A stretch of DNA of 64,000 nt from Solibacillus cecembensis (GCF_001439635.1 NZ_LMBZ01000011.1:62207-126206); one strand, 5' to 3'. Positions 1 through 10,460 are shown, counted from the first letter of the stretch. Made by a program: numbers and translations. Notes: a model not told the origin generated them from the letters alone.

Positions 1-487
1 TAGCTGGAATGCGCATACGAATTGTATGTGGAATGCCCGCTGCTTCTTTTTGTGCTACTTCTTCAGCTGATAAATGACGGCATTTGCCCTCATACATAGG
101 TGCCGCTACACCGTTTGCTTTTTGAGTTTCGCGAGCAGCCTCTAATTCTTCTGAAGAACAGAAACATTTGTAAGCTTGACCTGCAGTAAGCATTTTCTCT
201 GCATGCTCTTTGTAAATATCTAAACGCTCCATTTGACGGTATGGTGCATAAGGTCCGCCAATATCAATTGACTCATCCGGTGTAATACCTAACCAGCGTA
301 AGTTATCAAGCTGTGACGCTTCTCCACCTTCTACATTACGCTCAATGTCTGTATCTTCAATACGCACCACGAAAGTACCGTTATGATGTTTTGCATATAA
401 ATAGTTAAATAACGCTGTACGTGCCCCGCCGATGTGTAAAAAACCTGTTGGCGATGGTGCATAACGAACGCGAACTGTTTTAGTCAT
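1..487 (-). CDS. gltX: Glutamyl-tRNA synthetase, N-terminal part (runs off the window)
   Basis: Charges tRNA-Glu (and, in many Bacillales, tRNA-Gln) with glutamate in the cytosol. Only about 162 N-terminal codons lie in the window. The protein opens [20 protein letters not shown], which contains the class I synthetase HIGH-type motif (FLHIGGART) and the following Rossmann core with RIEDTD. The ATG at 485-487 follows a good SD (AGGAGG, 6-7 bases upstream). It lies just downstream of ispF in the same direction, as in the usual ispD-ispF-gltX order of Bacillales. The C-terminal anticodon-binding part is outside the window. Confidence 0.97.
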   Translation of the reverse strand, partial: MTKTVRVRYAPSPTGFLHIGGARTALFNYLYAKHHNGTFVVRIEDTDIERNVEGGEASQLDNLRWLGITPDESIDIGGPYAPYRQMERLDIYKEHAEKMLTAGQAYKCFCSSEELEAARETQKANGVAAPMYEGKCRHLSAEEVAQKEAAGIPHTIRMRIPA

Positions 488-604
488 GATTGTGCCTCCT
501 AAATTTGCTTCTATTCTTATTTTTAATCTTTATCATTGTCCATTTTACCATTTGCAAATGCTAAATAAAAGTTGCTCTAGCCGAAATTCGGCGCACCTCG
601 TATT

Positions 605-1081
605 TTACGCTTTGATTAATAAAATTGTTACCATCGCAGCAATGCCTTCTTCACGACCAACAAAGCCCAATTTCTCCGTTGTTGTCGCCTTTACATTCAC
701 TTGAGACGGCTCTGCATTTAATAATTCAGCAATGCGATTTTGCATCGGTACAATATACGGTGCCATTTTTGGACGTTGTGCCATAATCGTACAGTCAACA
801 TTCCCTAATTTGTAGCCGCGCTCCTCTACCATTTTCCAAATATACGCTAGTAATTTGGCTGAATCCGCATCTTTCCACTCTGGATCTGTATCTGGGAAGT
901 GACGTCCAATATCCCCTTCTCCAATTGCCCCAAGCGCTGCATCTGTCACCGTATGTAAAAGTACATCTGCATCTGAATGCCCTAAAAGTCCACGTTCATG
1001 CGGGATTGTGATACCCCCAATAATTAATGGGCGACCTTCCGCAAATGCGTGTACATCAAATCCTTGTCCAATTCGAAACAT
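605..1081 (-). CDS. ispF: 2-C-methyl-D-erythritol 2,4-cyclodiphosphate synthase
   Basis: Converts CDP-methylerythritol 2-phosphate to the cyclic diphosphate, with release of CMP, in the MEP isoprenoid pathway. At 158 aa it has the normal length. Zinc ligands are visible as Asp9 and His11 (GFDVHAF) and His43; the family signature [10 protein letters not shown] is intact, and the C-terminus carries the ATTTEKLGF motif. Unlike the usual overlapping ispD-ispF pair, this gene is separated from ispD by about 314 bases and an ispD terminator, so it needs its own promoter. No good SD sits next to the ATG; an SD-like AAGGTGA lies 36-42 bases upstream, beyond a hairpin (see the entry at 1085-1123). Confidence 0.97.
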   Translation of the reverse strand: MFRIGQGFDVHAFAEGRPLIIGGITIPHERGLLGHSDADVLLHTVTDAALGAIGEGDIGRHFPDTDPEWKDADSAKLLAYIWKMVEERGYKLGNVDCTIMAQRPKMAPYIVPMQNRIAELLNAEPSQVNVKATTTEKLGFVGREEGIAAMVTILLIKA

Positions 1082-1084
1082 ATA

Positions 1085-1123
1085 TCACGCTAGCCTATCG
1101 AATGTAGATAAACTAGCCTTCAC
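1085..1123 (-). promoter_or_regulatory. ispF leader hairpin between distant SD and start codon
   Basis: On the minus strand the sequence reads AAGGTGAAG, then GCTAGTTTATC, a 7-base loop (TACATTC) and GATAGGCTAGC, then GTGATAT and the ispF ATG. The two arms pair over 11 positions (two of them G-U). If the hairpin is folded out, the SD comes to about 10 bases from the ATG, a usable distance; without the fold it is too far. No other SD is present. The structure is seen in the sequence; its role in initiation is inference. Confidence 0.5.
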
Positions 1124-1345
1124 CTTCTTTCTAATTTTCTCTTTAACCTTAGTATAATCAACTTCCGATAAAAGCACTAATTTTTGTGCAATTTAACAAA
1201 ATCGCTAGCGCATTTTTGGTGCACGACCCAAGTTGTACGATACGGTTGAATCATTTATTCGTTCCCTACTTATCACCGTTCTAATTGGTTTATTCCTCTT
1301 AACTACGGTAGGCTAAAATCTTAGACTTTCCGATAAATCCTAAAT

Positions 1346-1383
1346 GAAAAAAACACCTCGGAAGTTTAAACCCCTTCCAAGAT
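1346..1383 (-). terminator. Rho-independent terminator after ispD
   Basis: On the minus strand CTTGGAAG and CTTCCGAG form an 8-bp stem (one G-U) around a short loop, followed by a run of seven T. It lies about 12 bases past the ispD stop and separates ispD from ispF. The rest of the gap 1124-1345 shows no gene; a TATACT -10-like hexamer precedes ispF but no convincing -35 was found. Confidence 0.75.
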
Positions 1384-1395
1384 GCTTATAGTTAC

Positions 1396-2079
1396 TTACA
1401 CTTTATGATGATTTAATATCGCTTCGCCAAAAATTAAATCTTCTTTCGTTGTCATTTTAACATTTTCATAATCGCTTTCCACAATATGAATTTCATGTCC
1501 TAAACGTTCAACGAGCATTGCCTCATCCGTTCCTAAAAAGCCTACTTTTTCTGCGACATCTTGCGCTTCAACAATTAAATCAAAACGAAATGCTTGAGGG
1601 GTTTGAATCATCCATAACGATTCCCGGTCTACCGTCTCTTTAATAAGCCCTTCCTTTACAATTTTCATCGTATCTTTCGCACGAACCCCCGCAATAGCCG
1701 CGCCCTTTTCAAACGCAACTTGTGCCAGCTTTGTAATCGTTGGTGTCGTAATGAATGGGCGGGCCGCATCGTGGACAAGTACGACTTCCACCGCTGTCAT
1801 CTCTTTAATACAAGAGTGAACCGAATGCTGACGTTCCAAACCACCTGTTGGTAATCCCTTTACTTTGGTAATTTGATATTGTTCAAGCAATGTTTGAATA
1901 GATGCACGTTCTTCATCTTTTACGGCAAGCCAAATTCCTGTGCAATTTTCATCTTGCTCAAAAACCAATAATGTATGCACCAAAATAGGCTTCCCTGCTA
2001 ATGGTAAAAATAATTTATTTTGCCCAGCTCCCATGCGCTTCCCACTACCTGCTGCTGGTAAAACGACTTCATAACGCAA
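1396..2079 (-). CDS. ispD: 2-C-methyl-D-erythritol 4-phosphate cytidylyltransferase
   Basis: Transfers CMP from CTP to methylerythritol 4-phosphate in the MEP isoprenoid pathway. The N-terminal nucleotide-binding loop (LPAAGSGKRMG), the VLVHDAARPF motif and the TPQAF motif of the family are all present. The start is most likely the TTG at 2077-2079, preceded by GGGAAGTGA and giving 227 aa that begin RYEVVLPAAG; a longer reading frame from 2115 would overlap yacL and lacks an SD. It is 13 bases downstream of yacL and likely in the same transcript. A terminator follows it directly. Confidence 0.95.
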   Translation of the reverse strand: MRYEVVLPAAGSGKRMGAGQNKLFLPLAGKPILVHTLLVFEQDENCTGIWLAVKDEERASIQTLLEQYQITKVKGLPTGGLERQHSVHSCIKEMTAVEVVLVHDAARPFITTPTITKLAQVAFEKGAAIAGVRAKDTMKIVKEGLIKETVDRESLWMIQTPQAFRFDLIVEAQDVAEKVGFLGTDEAMLVERLGHEIHIVESDYENVKMTTKEDLIFGEAILNHHKV

Positions 2080-2092
2080 AATCTTCACTTCC

Positions 2093-3169
2093 CTAATCTT
2101 CTTTCGGCTTCGCAAAGATCATGCGCCCCGCCGACGTTTGGAGTACACTCGTTACTGTTACCGTAATCGCCTGCCCGATATAGCTGCGACCACCTTCTAC
2201 TACTATCATTGTGCCGTCATCCAAATATGCAACGCCCTGATTATGTTCTTTCCCATCTTTAATGACGACAACTTGCATATTTTCACCCGGGATAACAACA
2301 GGTTTAACCGCATTCGCTAAGTCATTAATATTCAATACTTGAACACTGTGCAATTCACAAACTTTATTTAAATTGAAATCATTTGTTAAAATTTGCGCGT
2401 CCATTTTTTTCGCCAAACGCACTAATTTTAAATCAACTTCTGCTACATCGTCAAAATCAATTTCAGTAATCAAAACTTTTGAAGCACGTTCATCTTGGAG
2501 ACGCTTTAAAATATCTAGACCTCGACGACCACGTGTACGCTTTAATGTGTCTGAAGAATCCGCAATATGCTGTAATTCTGTTAGTACAAACTGTGGAACA
2601 ACAAGTATCCCTTCAACAAATCCCGTTGTAGAAATATCTGCAATTCGACCGTCTATAATGACACTCGTATCAAGCAATTTATAACGCTCCCTTGCTTCCG
2701 TTGGAGGTGATTCTGCTGATCTTTTTTTGGAAGTAGCACTTCCCGTAAACATGTTCTGAAGCTCTTCTCGCTTACTAAAGCCAAATCGGAATCCTAAATA
2801 CCCTAAAATAATCGATAAAATCACCGGAACAACTGCTGTCACCTCGAAAAGGTCCAATCGATTTATCCCGACTCCAATCAATGTTGCAACACTTAATCCA
2901 ACAATCAAACCAAACGTACCGAATAATAAATCAGCAACAGGTAATTTAAACAATGTTTCCTCAGACCATGTAATGAGCCTCACAAAATAATCGGATAACA
3001 CAAAGGACAACACAAATAACAAAGCAGCACCTATCGCAACCGAGATATATGGATTAGTAAGCCATGGACTAGATGATAAATTCATAAACTCGTATAATGG
3101 CGGTAAGAAATTAAGACCTAATACTCCCCCGATAAATAAAAAAGCTACTTGAATAATTCGCTTTAACAT
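2093..3169 (-). CDS. yacL: PIN/TRAM domain membrane protein (YacL)
   Basis: A probable membrane-anchored nuclease. Four hydrophobic segments fill roughly the first 115 residues. A PIN domain follows (YKLLDTSVIIDGRIADI, with later acidic residues such as LTNDFNL) and then a C-terminal TRAM domain (GVAYLDDGTMIVVEGG). The ATG at 3167-3169 sits 8 bases after GGAGG; a GTG three codons upstream overlaps the SD and is unlikely. YacL normally stands between disA and ispD; here ispD follows but disA is absent upstream. The cellular substrate is not known from the sequence. Confidence 0.93.
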   Translation of the reverse strand: MLKRIIQVAFLFIGGVLGLNFLPPLYEFMNLSSSPWLTNPYISVAIGAALLFVLSFVLSDYFVRLITWSEETLFKLPVADLLFGTFGLIVGLSVATLIGVGINRLDLFEVTAVVPVILSIILGYLGFRFGFSKREELQNMFTGSATSKKRSAESPPTEARERYKLLDTSVIIDGRIADISTTGFVEGILVVPQFVLTELQHIADSSDTLKRTRGRRGLDILKRLQDERASKVLITEIDFDDVAEVDLKLVRLAKKMDAQILTNDFNLNKVCELHSVQVLNINDLANAVKPVVIPGENMQVVVIKDGKEHNQGVAYLDDGTMIVVEGGRSYIGQAITVTVTSVLQTSAGRMIFAKPKED

Positions 3170-3420
3170 GCTATTCACCTCCTAAAAATAATTATACATG
3201 TATCATTCATTTGATGCGACGAACAAGTCCCAAATTTGTACTACAACAGTATTCGATATATTTCATTGATTTACAACAAAATGCGCTACCTTATCTTTAT
3301 TATTCCTCAAAAATGAGCCTTTTAACGATATTTCCTTTGTTAAATTTGTATTATATTCATTCTTTAATGACACTCTTCCTTCAAAAATATACCATCTTGT
3401 AGTTGATTACATTATTTTAG

Positions 3421-3438
3421 TATATTATCCGTAATATA
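3421..3438 (+). promoter_or_regulatory. Palindrome over the probable -10 of the acetate transporter gene
   Basis: TATATTA-tccg-TAATATA is a perfect 7-bp inverted repeat 38 bases upstream of the transporter start. It coincides with a candidate -10 (TATATT) that has TTGTAG 18 bases upstream as a weak -35. It may be an operator or chance AT-rich symmetry. Confidence 0.35.
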
Positions 3439-3475
3439 ACAGTTTCGAATACATCATAAGTTAGGAGAATGCGTT

Positions 3476-4123
3476 TTGAATACAACAAAAGAAATAAAAA
3501 TTTCGACTGCTGATCCGTCAGCCATAGGTTTATTTGGATTAGCAATCGTGACGTTTGTTGCGTCCACTCAAAAACTTGGATGGACAGACGGGTTAGGTTT
3601 AGTTCTTCCTTGGGCAATTTTCTTAGGCGGCATTGCTCAGTTTTATGCATCTGCATTAGATGCAAAACATAATAATACATTTGGTACAACAGCATTCGGT
3701 GCTTACGGCTTATTTTGGATGGGTGTTGGTACAAGCTGGTTAGTACAAGCTGGCGTGTTCGGTGAAGCATTACAAGCATCTGCTGATACGCGTCAGCTAG
3801 GTGTTGTTTATTTAGGTTACTTAATCTTAACCCTGTTCATGACGATTGGAGCAGCAGAAACGAATAAAGTTTTATTTGCCATTTTCGTTATGATTGATTT
3901 CCTATTCGTTGGTTTAGCTTTAAGTTCATTTGGCATTATGGAGAACGGCATGCACTTACTAGCTGCTTATTCAGAACTAATTATTGCCCTTCTATCATTT
4001 TATGGTGCTGGTGCAAATGTTTTAAATAAGCATTTAGGCTTTAAGTTTTTACCGATTGGCAAGCCATTTGGTATTTTCACAAGAGAAGCATTCGCGAAAA
4101 AAACTTCATCTGCAAAAGCGTAA
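3476..4123 (+). CDS. satP: Acetate/succinate transporter of the GPR1/FUN34/YaaH family
   Basis: Probable proton-coupled acetate (or short carboxylate) transporter in the cytoplasmic membrane. The family has six transmembrane helices, and the protein is hydrophobic throughout its 215 aa. The N-terminal signature appears as ADPSAIGLFGLA, a variant of NPAPLGLxGFA, and the conserved FFGGxAQ-like motif appears as FLGGIAQFYA. Translation starts at a TTG (3476) placed 8 bases after AGGAG. It is the only plus-strand gene in the gltX-ctsR block and occupies the interval between radA and yacL that normally holds disA. A strong terminator follows it. Confidence 0.9.
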   Translation: MNTTKEIKISTADPSAIGLFGLAIVTFVASTQKLGWTDGLGLVLPWAIFLGGIAQFYASALDAKHNNTFGTTAFGAYGLFWMGVGTSWLVQAGVFGEALQASADTRQLGVVYLGYLILTLFMTIGAAETNKVLFAIFVMIDFLFVGLALSSFGIMENGMHLLAAYSELIIALLSFYGAGANVLNKHLGFKFLPIGKPFGIFTREAFAKKTSSAKA

Positions 4124-4129
4124 TAGAAA

Positions 4130-4168
4130 GGGAAGTCGCCATTTTGGTGAACTTCCCCTTTTTATTTC
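4130..4168 (+). terminator. Terminator after the acetate transporter gene
   Basis: GGGAAGT (4130-4136) pairs with ACTTCCC (4151-4157) and is followed by CTTTTTATTT. On the opposite strand the stem is followed only by CTTTCTATT, so it may serve radA weakly as well. Confidence 0.85.
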
Positions 4169-4169
4169 T

Positions 4170-5543
4170 TTATAAATCTCGAAACGATGATTTTAAAGAG
4201 TCACTTATCGTTTCGACACCCACGACTTGAATTCCTTCTGGGAAATCCCAACCACCAATATTCGAAGCTGGAATAATTACTCGCTGAAAACCTAACTTCG
4301 CTGCTTCTTGTACACGTTGTTCGATACGGGAAACACGACGCACTTCACCTGTTAAGCCAACTTCACCAATAAAACAATCTGTCGGGCGAACTGCCTGGTC
4401 TTTAAAACTTGAAACAATACTTGTTAAAACCGCTAAATCAATTGCGGGTTCGTCTAATTTTACACCACCAGCTACTTTAATATACGCATCTTGGGCTTGT
4501 AGCATCATGCCCATACGTTTTTCTAACACAGCCATCAGCAATTGCACACGGTTTTGGTCTACACCCGTTGCCATACGCTTTGGGTAATTAAAGCTCGTGG
4601 GTGTGACCAGCGATTGAATTTCAACAAGAATCGGACGTGTTCCTTCCATCGAAGCAACAACCGTCGAACCAGGTGCGCCTTGTGAACGTTCCTGTAAAAA
4701 AAGCTCAGAAGGATTTAATACTTCCTTCAGTCCGCCCTGTAACATTTCAAAAATCGCAATTTCATTTGTTGATCCGAAACGGTTTTTTTGACTGCGCAAA
4801 ATACGATGATTATGATGACGTTCTCCTTCGAAATAAAGTACGGTATCAACCATATGTTCTAAAATACGCGGCCCTGCAATTTGCCCTTCCTTCGTCACAT
4901 GCCCGACTAAGAAAATGGCGATATTTTTTGTTTTCGCAATTCGCATCAATTCCGCCGTACATTCTCTTACTTGCGAAACACTTCCGGGTGCACTTGTCAC
5001 TTCAGGATGATGCACTGTTTGAATGGAGTCGACAATTACAAACTTCGGCTGAACCTCTTCTATTGTTTGATTTAAAAATTCTAAGTTGGTCTCCGAATAA
5101 ATGTATAGCTCCGGCGACTTAACACCTAGACGCTCTGCACGTAGCTTTGTTTGACGAACAGACTCCTCACCAGAAATATATAATACGCGCTTTCCTTGAT
5201 TGGAGAGCAGTGCCGAAACCTGGAGCAGTAAAGTAGACTTCCCAATCCCTGGGTCTCCCCCAATTAACACTAATGACCCCGGTACAATACCGCCCCCAAG
5301 AACGCGGTTAAATTCATTCATTTGTGTGACAATACGCGTTTCTTCTGGTGTGTCTACATTAATGATAGGAATTGCTTTTGTTGTCGTTGAGGAATGCTGA
5401 AAAGCTCCTCGTGGTCCCTTTGAAATGACCTCGACTTCTTCATTCATCGTATTCCATTCACCACAGCCAGGACAACGCCCCATCCATTTTGCCGCCTCGT
5501 AGCCGCAGCTATTACACATAAATTTTGATTTTTTCTTTGCCAT
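4170..5543 (-). CDS. radA: DNA repair protein RadA (RecA-like branch migration helicase)
   Basis: Processes recombination intermediates during DNA repair. The domains in order are an N-terminal four-cysteine zinc finger (C10, C13, C24, C27), a RecA-like ATPase with Walker [11 protein letters not shown] and the RadA-specific [10 protein letters not shown] motif, and a C-terminal Lon-protease-like domain without obvious protease function. At 457 aa it has the usual length. The ATG follows GGAGG with good spacing. A terminator stands between clpC and radA, so radA is not simply the tail of the clpC operon here. Confidence 0.97.
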   Translation of the reverse strand: MAKKKSKFMCNSCGYEAAKWMGRCPGCGEWNTMNEEVEVISKGPRGAFQHSSTTTKAIPIINVDTPEETRIVTQMNEFNRVLGGGIVPGSLVLIGGDPGIGKSTLLLQVSALLSNQGKRVLYISGEESVRQTKLRAERLGVKSPELYIYSETNLEFLNQTIEEVQPKFVIVDSIQTVHHPEVTSAPGSVSQVRECTAELMRIAKTKNIAIFLVGHVTKEGQIAGPRILEHMVDTVLYFEGERHHNHRILRSQKNRFGSTNEIAIFEMLQGGLKEVLNPSELFLQERSQGAPGSTVVASMEGTRPILVEIQSLVTPTSFNYPKRMATGVDQNRVQLLMAVLEKRMGMMLQAQDAYIKVAGGVKLDEPAIDLAVLTSIVSSFKDQAVRPTDCFIGEVGLTGEVRRVSRIEQRVQEAAKLGFQRVIIPASNIGGWDFPEGIQVVGVETISDSLKSSFRDL

Positions 5544-5629
5544 GTATTAAACCTCCGAATGTTTGTTCTTATATTGTACATGAAACCATTCACAGCGCCT
5601 ATTCTTTTCGCTAAAGTTTCTTTTTGAAC

Positions 5630-5660
5630 AAAAAAACGAGGTAGAAAAATCCTACCCCGC
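5630..5660 (-). terminator. Terminator of the ctsR-mcsA-mcsB-clpC operon
   Basis: On the minus strand CGGGGTAG and CTACCTCG pair over 8 bp (one G-U) and are followed by seven T. It is placed about 32 bases after the clpC stop. Confidence 0.85.
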
Positions 5661-5691
5661 AATTCATTTATAGTGTTATATTTTTGTGAAA

Positions 5692-8139
5692 TTAGTTTGT
5701 AGCCACACTACTTTGCTGACTGTGTACCATAAATTCCTCATTTACGTAATCCAACACGATTTTTTGCGTCTTATCAATTTCGCCTTTTAATAGCTCCTCT
5801 GATAAGCGGTCCTCTACGTGTTTTTGGATTGCACGACGTAATGGGCGCGCTCCATATTGTGGATCATAGCCTTCCTCGACAATTTTTTGAAGGGCCGCTT
5901 CCGTTAGCTCCAATACGATATCCTGCTCTTTCAAACGATTTATTAAAGACTGTGCCATCAGCGTAACGATTTCTTTTAAGTGCTCTTTTTCTAATGAATG
6001 GAACACAATCATTTCATCAATACGGTTTAAGAATTCTGGACGGAATGCTTTTTTCAATTCTGCAAGCATCGTCCCTTTCATATCTTTATTTTTCGTTGTT
6101 GTATCGCCAACATTAAAGCCAACGTATTTTTGGAATTTAAGGGCATCTGCTCCAACGTTCGATGTCATAATAACCACTGTATTGCGGAAATCTACTGTAC
6201 GACCTTTCGAATCTGTTAATCGGCCATCTTCCAGTACTTGCAATAAAATATTAAACACATCTGGATGCGCCTTTTCAATTTCATCTAAAAGCACAACAGA
6301 ATATGGTTTACGACGAACTTTTTCTGTTAATTGACCACCATCATCAAACCCTACATAGCCTGGAGGTGAACCAACTAAGCGAGAAGTTGAGTGTTTTTCC
6401 ATATACTCAGACATATCGACGCGAATCATCGAATCTTCATCACCGAACATGACCTCTGCTAAAGCGCGTGCTAGCTCTGTTTTACCAACACCTGTTGGAC
6501 CAAGGAATACAAATGAACCAATCGGACGTTTCGGATCCTTTAACCCCGCTCGAGCACGACGGATTGCACGAGAGATTGCCTCTACTGCCTCACTTTGGCC
6601 AACTACACGTTTGTGTAATTCTTCTTCAAGATTCAATAGTTTTGCGGATTCTTCTTGAGCGATTTTTGAAACCGGAATTCCCGTCCACATCGCCACAACT
6701 TGCGCAATGTCATCCACATTTACTGTAGACTCTTCTTTCCCTTGTTTCTCTTTCCACTCTTTTTTCATTTGCTCTAATTTCGTTTTTTCCTTTTGTTCTG
6801 AGTCACGAAGCGCTGCAGCCTTTTCAAATTCTTGGCTCGATACAGCAGCATTCTTCTCAGACTTGATGCTCTCTAAACTATCTTCTAGCTCTTTTAAATT
6901 TGGTGGCACTGTGTAAGAACGTAAACGTACTTTTGAACCAGCCTCATCAATTAAATCGATTGCTTTGTCTGGTAGGAAACGATCTGAAATATAACGGTCT
7001 GATAATTTCGCTGCCGCTTCCACTGCTTCATCCGTAATTTTTACACGATGATGCGCTTCATAACGATCACGTAGCCCTTTAATAATTTGGATTGTTTCAT
7101 CAACAGTCGGTTCATCTACTTTAATTGGTTGGAAGCGGCGTTCAAGTGCTGCATCCTTTTCAATATACTTACGGTACTCATCCAATGTCGTTGCACCAAT
7201 ACATTGCAATTCACCGCGCGCTAATGATGGCTTTAAAATATTCGATGCATCAATCGCACCCTCTGCACCACCTGCACCAATTAATGTATGCAGCTCATCG
7301 ATGAATAAAATAATATTACCTGCTTGACGTATTTCATCCATTACCTTCTTCAAACGATCCTCGAATTCACCACGATATTTTGTACCCGCTACAACAGTTC
7401 CCATATCTAAAGTCATAACGCGTTTGTCACGTAAAATTTCAGGTACTTCGTTGTTTACAATTTGCTGCGCTAACCCTTCTGCAATTGCTGTTTTACCAAC
7501 ACCTGGCTCACCGATTAATACGGGATTATTTTTCGTACGGCGAGATAAAACTTCAATCACACGAGTAATTTCCTTTGAACGGCCGATAACAGGGTCAAGG
7601 GAACCTTCACGTGCTACCACTGTTAAATCACGTGCTAGGCTATCCAATGTTGGTGTATTAACCGTTTGATTCATCGGCGTGCTACTTCCATTAGTTGAAT
7701 CATTATTCCCTAAAAGTAATAATACTTGCTGACGTGCCTTATTAATACTAACGCCTGTATTGGCTAATACACGTGCGGCAACGCCTTCTCCTTCACGAAT
7801 TAACGCTAATAAAATATGTTCTGTCCCTACATAAGCATGACCGAGTTTACGTGATTCATCTAAAGATAATTCAATTACTTTTTTAGCTCGCGGTGTGTAA
7901 TGAACAATCGGACCAACTTCTTCTGTTCCTTTTCCTACAAGCTCTTCAATACCCGATTCAATCATTTGTGGGCTAATATTAATCGCCTCTAACGCTTTAG
8001 CGGCAATCCCACCACCTTCACGAATAAGGCCAAGTAAAATATGCTCTGTTCCAATTTCTTTATGCTTCCAACGAATTGCCTCTTCTTGAGCAAGTTGTAA
8101 CACCTTTTGTGCGCGTTGTGTAAATCGATTAAACATCAT
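5692..8139 (-). CDS. clpC: ATP-dependent Clp protease ATPase subunit ClpC
   Basis: AAA+ unfoldase that feeds substrates, including McsB-phosphorylated proteins, to ClpP. The domains in order are two Clp-N repeats (about residues 1-145), AAA-1 with Walker [10 protein letters not shown], a UVR-containing middle segment (around residues 410-460), AAA-2 with GPTGVGKTE, and the D2 small domain with [15 protein letters not shown]. At 815 aa it has the normal length. The start codon overlaps the mcsB stop (ATGA type) and a good SD sits 7 bases before the first of two ATG codons. It is the last gene of the CtsR operon. Confidence 0.98.
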   Translation of the reverse strand: MMFNRFTQRAQKVLQLAQEEAIRWKHKEIGTEHILLGLIREGGGIAAKALEAINISPQMIESGIEELVGKGTEEVGPIVHYTPRAKKVIELSLDESRKLGHAYVGTEHILLALIREGEGVAARVLANTGVSINKARQQVLLLLGNNDSTNGSSTPMNQTVNTPTLDSLARDLTVVAREGSLDPVIGRSKEITRVIEVLSRRTKNNPVLIGEPGVGKTAIAEGLAQQIVNNEVPEILRDKRVMTLDMGTVVAGTKYRGEFEDRLKKVMDEIRQAGNIILFIDELHTLIGAGGAEGAIDASNILKPSLARGELQCIGATTLDEYRKYIEKDAALERRFQPIKVDEPTVDETIQIIKGLRDRYEAHHRVKITDEAVEAAAKLSDRYISDRFLPDKAIDLIDEAGSKVRLRSYTVPPNLKELEDSLESIKSEKNAAVSSQEFEKAAALRDSEQKEKTKLEQMKKEWKEKQGKEESTVNVDDIAQVVAMWTGIPVSKIAQEESAKLLNLEEELHKRVVGQSEAVEAISRAIRRARAGLKDPKRPIGSFVFLGPTGVGKTELARALAEVMFGDEDSMIRVDMSEYMEKHSTSRLVGSPPGYVGFDDGGQLTEKVRRKPYSVVLLDEIEKAHPDVFNILLQVLEDGRLTDSKGRTVDFRNTVVIMTSNVGADALKFQKYVGFNVGDTTTKNKDMKGTMLAELKKAFRPEFLNRIDEMIVFHSLEKEHLKEIVTLMAQSLINRLKEQDIVLELTEAALQKIVEEGYDPQYGARPLRRAIQKHVEDRLSEELLKGEIDKTQKIVLDYVNEEFMVHSQQSSVATN

Positions 8140-9233
8140 ATAGAATCCTCCCCTTTTTCCCCATTATTAACACTTTCATCTTGTTCACTTAGTTTATCTT
8201 GTAACAGCTTCGCACGATACATATCGCGTTCAGCTGGTTGCAACGTAGTACCGACATATTGCTGGATAAATCCCGGCTGAATTAATAACATGCACTCATT
8301 CAATCGACTTTGAGAAATCGGTTCTAATAGCCCTAAACTTACTCCGAGCCGTACATTAGATAAGCAACTCGCCGCTTCCTCGCTCGTTAAAATTTTGGCA
8401 TATTTTAAAGTGCCGAGTGACCGACTCAAACGGTCCTCTAATGTCGATGGTGCACGAATAAGTAATGCTTTTCGGGCACTTTTCTCTTTTCGTATCACTT
8501 GTTCAACAACATCACGTAACTCCTGCAAAATATCCAATTCAGATTTCCCTAGCGTTATTTGGTTTGAAATTTGGTAAACACTCCCCAAATTTTCACTACC
8601 TTCTCCATATATACCCCTTACAACCATTCCTAATCTTGTCATCATTTGAATTAATGCATTCATTTGTTTTGTAACGGTTAGGGCTGGTAAATGTAGCATA
8701 ACCGAGGCGCGTAAACCTGTACCGACATTTGTTGGGCAGCTCGTTAAATAACCATATCTCTCCTGATAAGCATACGTAATATGTCGACTTAAATAACGGT
8801 CTATTTTTCGCGCTTTCTCAAATGCATCCTCAATGTGCATTCCGCAGGCTAAACATTGTATTCGGATATGGTCCTCTTCATTCACCATAATACTGAATGC
8901 TTCATCTTCTGTGATAAAAACGGAGCCAATTTTTTTACGTTTCGCTAAATTAGGGCTAATTAAATGTTTTTCAACTAAAATCTGACGTTGCAATTGCGGC
9001 ATATCCTTTATAGGAAAGTAAGAAAAGTGATACGGGTTTTGTTCAATAGAAAATAACGCGTTCATCACCTGATCTTCTATTCCCTGTGCTTCCTCTTCAG
9101 TAAAGCTATTCGGAAATCGTGTCCCAGCAATATTACGAGCAAGTCGAATGCGCGTACTGATGACGATATCCGAACCATCTTCATTTTTCATCCAGCCCGG
9201 ATTGGCATTCGTTAAAAAGTGCTCGATATTCAT
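8136..9233 (-). CDS. mcsB: Protein arginine kinase McsB
   Basis: Phosphorylates arginines on misfolded proteins, including CtsR, to mark them for ClpCP. The 365-aa protein shows the guanidino-kinase fold: [16 protein letters not shown] near the N-terminus and the substrate-loop motif [20 protein letters not shown]-terminal RDMYRA matches the RDxxRA phospho-arginine binding element of McsB. It overlaps mcsA and clpC by about four bases each, which suggests translational coupling. Confidence 0.97.
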   Translation of the reverse strand: MNIEHFLTNANPGWMKNEDGSDIVISTRIRLARNIAGTRFPNSFTEEEAQGIEDQVMNALFSIEQNPYHFSYFPIKDMPQLQRQILVEKHLISPNLAKRKKIGSVFITEDEAFSIMVNEEDHIRIQCLACGMHIEDAFEKARKIDRYLSRHITYAYQERYGYLTSCPTNVGTGLRASVMLHLPALTVTKQMNALIQMMTRLGMVVRGIYGEGSENLGSVYQISNQITLGKSELDILQELRDVVEQVIRKEKSARKALLIRAPSTLEDRLSRSLGTLKYAKILTSEEAASCLSNVRLGVSLGLLEPISQSRLNECMLLIQPGFIQQYVGTTLQPAERDMYRAKLLQDKLSEQDESVNNGEKGEDSI

Positions 9234-9772
9234 AATTGCCCCTCACCTCCCGAATATACTTTGCTCTCAAGCAAGCGTATTTCATCACGAATCTTGGCGG
9301 CATCTTCAAAGTATTCCGCCACAATGGCCTGCTGCAATTGTTCTCGTAGTGTTTCAATTTGGTGCTTTATCTTTTCTATTGATATCGTTTGTTCTTTAAA
9401 ACCAACATGTTTAGTGCCCGCTTGAATGCGTTCAAGCAATTGTGGTAATTGCGCATTAAACGTTTCGTAACAATTTTCACATCCAAACTTACCTTGTTTT
9501 AAAAATTGGCGATACGTCAAACCACATGTTGGGCAATTTGTTGTTTTCTTCTCTGTCGCCTGTTTAATTTCTTTCGTAGTCGAAGCTGGTAAGAAATTCA
9601 TCCAATTGGAAATAAATTGTTGAATTGAAACGGGCTCCTCACTTACCTCAAATTGAAATGGGTGAAATTGTGCGGCACATATTTCGCAATAATACCGTTC
9701 AACTTTTTGGTCATTTTGAACTTGTGTAACGGTCACATTGGCAGGTCTTTGCTTACAATGTCCACATATCAT
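9230..9772 (-). CDS. mcsA: McsB activator McsA (zinc-binding, UVR domain)
   Basis: Binds and activates the arginine kinase McsB and modulates CtsR. Four CxxC pairs are visible (CGHC, CEIC, CPTC, CENC), giving two zinc sites, followed by a C-terminal UVR motif (about residues 140-172, with EYFEDAAKIRDEIRLLE). The 180-aa length fits the family. The gene lies between ctsR and mcsB in the conserved order; its stop overlaps the mcsB start. Confidence 0.96.
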   Translation of the reverse strand: MICGHCKQRPANVTVTQVQNDQKVERYYCEICAAQFHPFQFEVSEEPVSIQQFISNWMNFLPASTTKEIKQATEKKTTNCPTCGLTYRQFLKQGKFGCENCYETFNAQLPQLLERIQAGTKHVGFKEQTISIEKIKHQIETLREQLQQAIVAEYFEDAAKIRDEIRLLESKVYSGGEGQL

Positions 9773-9784
9773 CTAACATCCCCC

Positions 9785-10249
9785 TCACTTCTCAAACGAA
9801 ATTACTTTTAACATGGCACGCATAATATTCGCCCTTAGTTGATCGCGTAATGGCAACGGTAATTGCAAAGTCTCGCGTTCCATCGCCGCTCTCATAATCA
9901 TTGCCTCACGCTCGGAAATAATCGCTTCTTCAAGCATTCGGTATATTATGCGATTGGCATTTATTTGCGCAATATCATCACCAATTTGTGTGTCCATTTC
10001 ATCTAATAAATCTTTCTTGGAGTGAATGGTAACGCGCAAAATTCGAATATAGCCTCCACCTCCACGCTTACTTTCTACTAAGTAACCATGTTCAGCAGTA
10101 AATCGTGTATTAATGACGTAGTTAATTTGCGAAGGTACACATTGGAACTTATCGGCAAGTTCACTCCGTTTAATTTCAATATGTCCTTGTCCTTTTAATT
10201 CAATAACTTCTTTTAAATACCCTTCAATAATGTCAGATATATTCCTCAT
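9785..10249 (-). CDS. ctsR: Transcriptional repressor CtsR
   Basis: Represses its own operon and other class III heat-shock genes. The winged-helix DNA-binding part contains QCVPSQINYVINTRF and the tetra-glycine wing ESKRGGGGYIRI, both diagnostic. The start is taken as the ATG at 10247-10249, eight bases after GAGGTGA, giving 154 aa that begin MRNISDIIEGYL like other CtsR proteins; an upstream in-frame start adds eight unlikely residues. A matching operator lies directly upstream. Confidence 0.97.
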   Translation of the reverse strand: MRNISDIIEGYLKEVIELKGQGHIEIKRSELADKFQCVPSQINYVINTRFTAEHGYLVESKRGGGGYIRILRVTIHSKKDLLDEMDTQIGDDIAQINANRIIYRMLEEAIISEREAMIMRAAMERETLQLPLPLRDQLRANIMRAMLKVISFEK

Positions 10250-10277
10250 GCTGTCTCTCACCTCACAACCCACTGAC

Positions 10278-10326
10278 TTTGACTATCTTTGACTTAAATA
10301 TACAATAGACAAAAAACGAAATGCAA
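10278..10326 (-). promoter_or_regulatory. ctsR operon promoter with CtsR box
   Basis: The minus strand shows TTGCAT (10321-10326), 18 bases, then TATATT (10297-10302) as a SigA-type promoter. Just downstream at 10278-10294 is AGTCAAA-GAT-AGTCAAA, a perfect direct heptad repeat matching the CtsR operator consensus RGTCAAANANRGTCAAA. Placement at the transcription start fits autorepression. Confidence 0.88.
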
Positions 10327-10460
10327 ATTATAGCCCTTGCTTACGGTACAAAAGGAATTTGCTGAAACAAGTTAATTTCTCTCTTTACTTATGGGGTTTT
10401 TCTTGAAAAATTATACATTTATTATTTCGTTTGAGCGATATTTGTCCGTTCTATAGTACA

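Noticed and set aside
5444..5662. 72-codon minus-strand frame overlapping the radA start
   Set aside because: Shadow of radA in another frame, with no SD or protein-like character.
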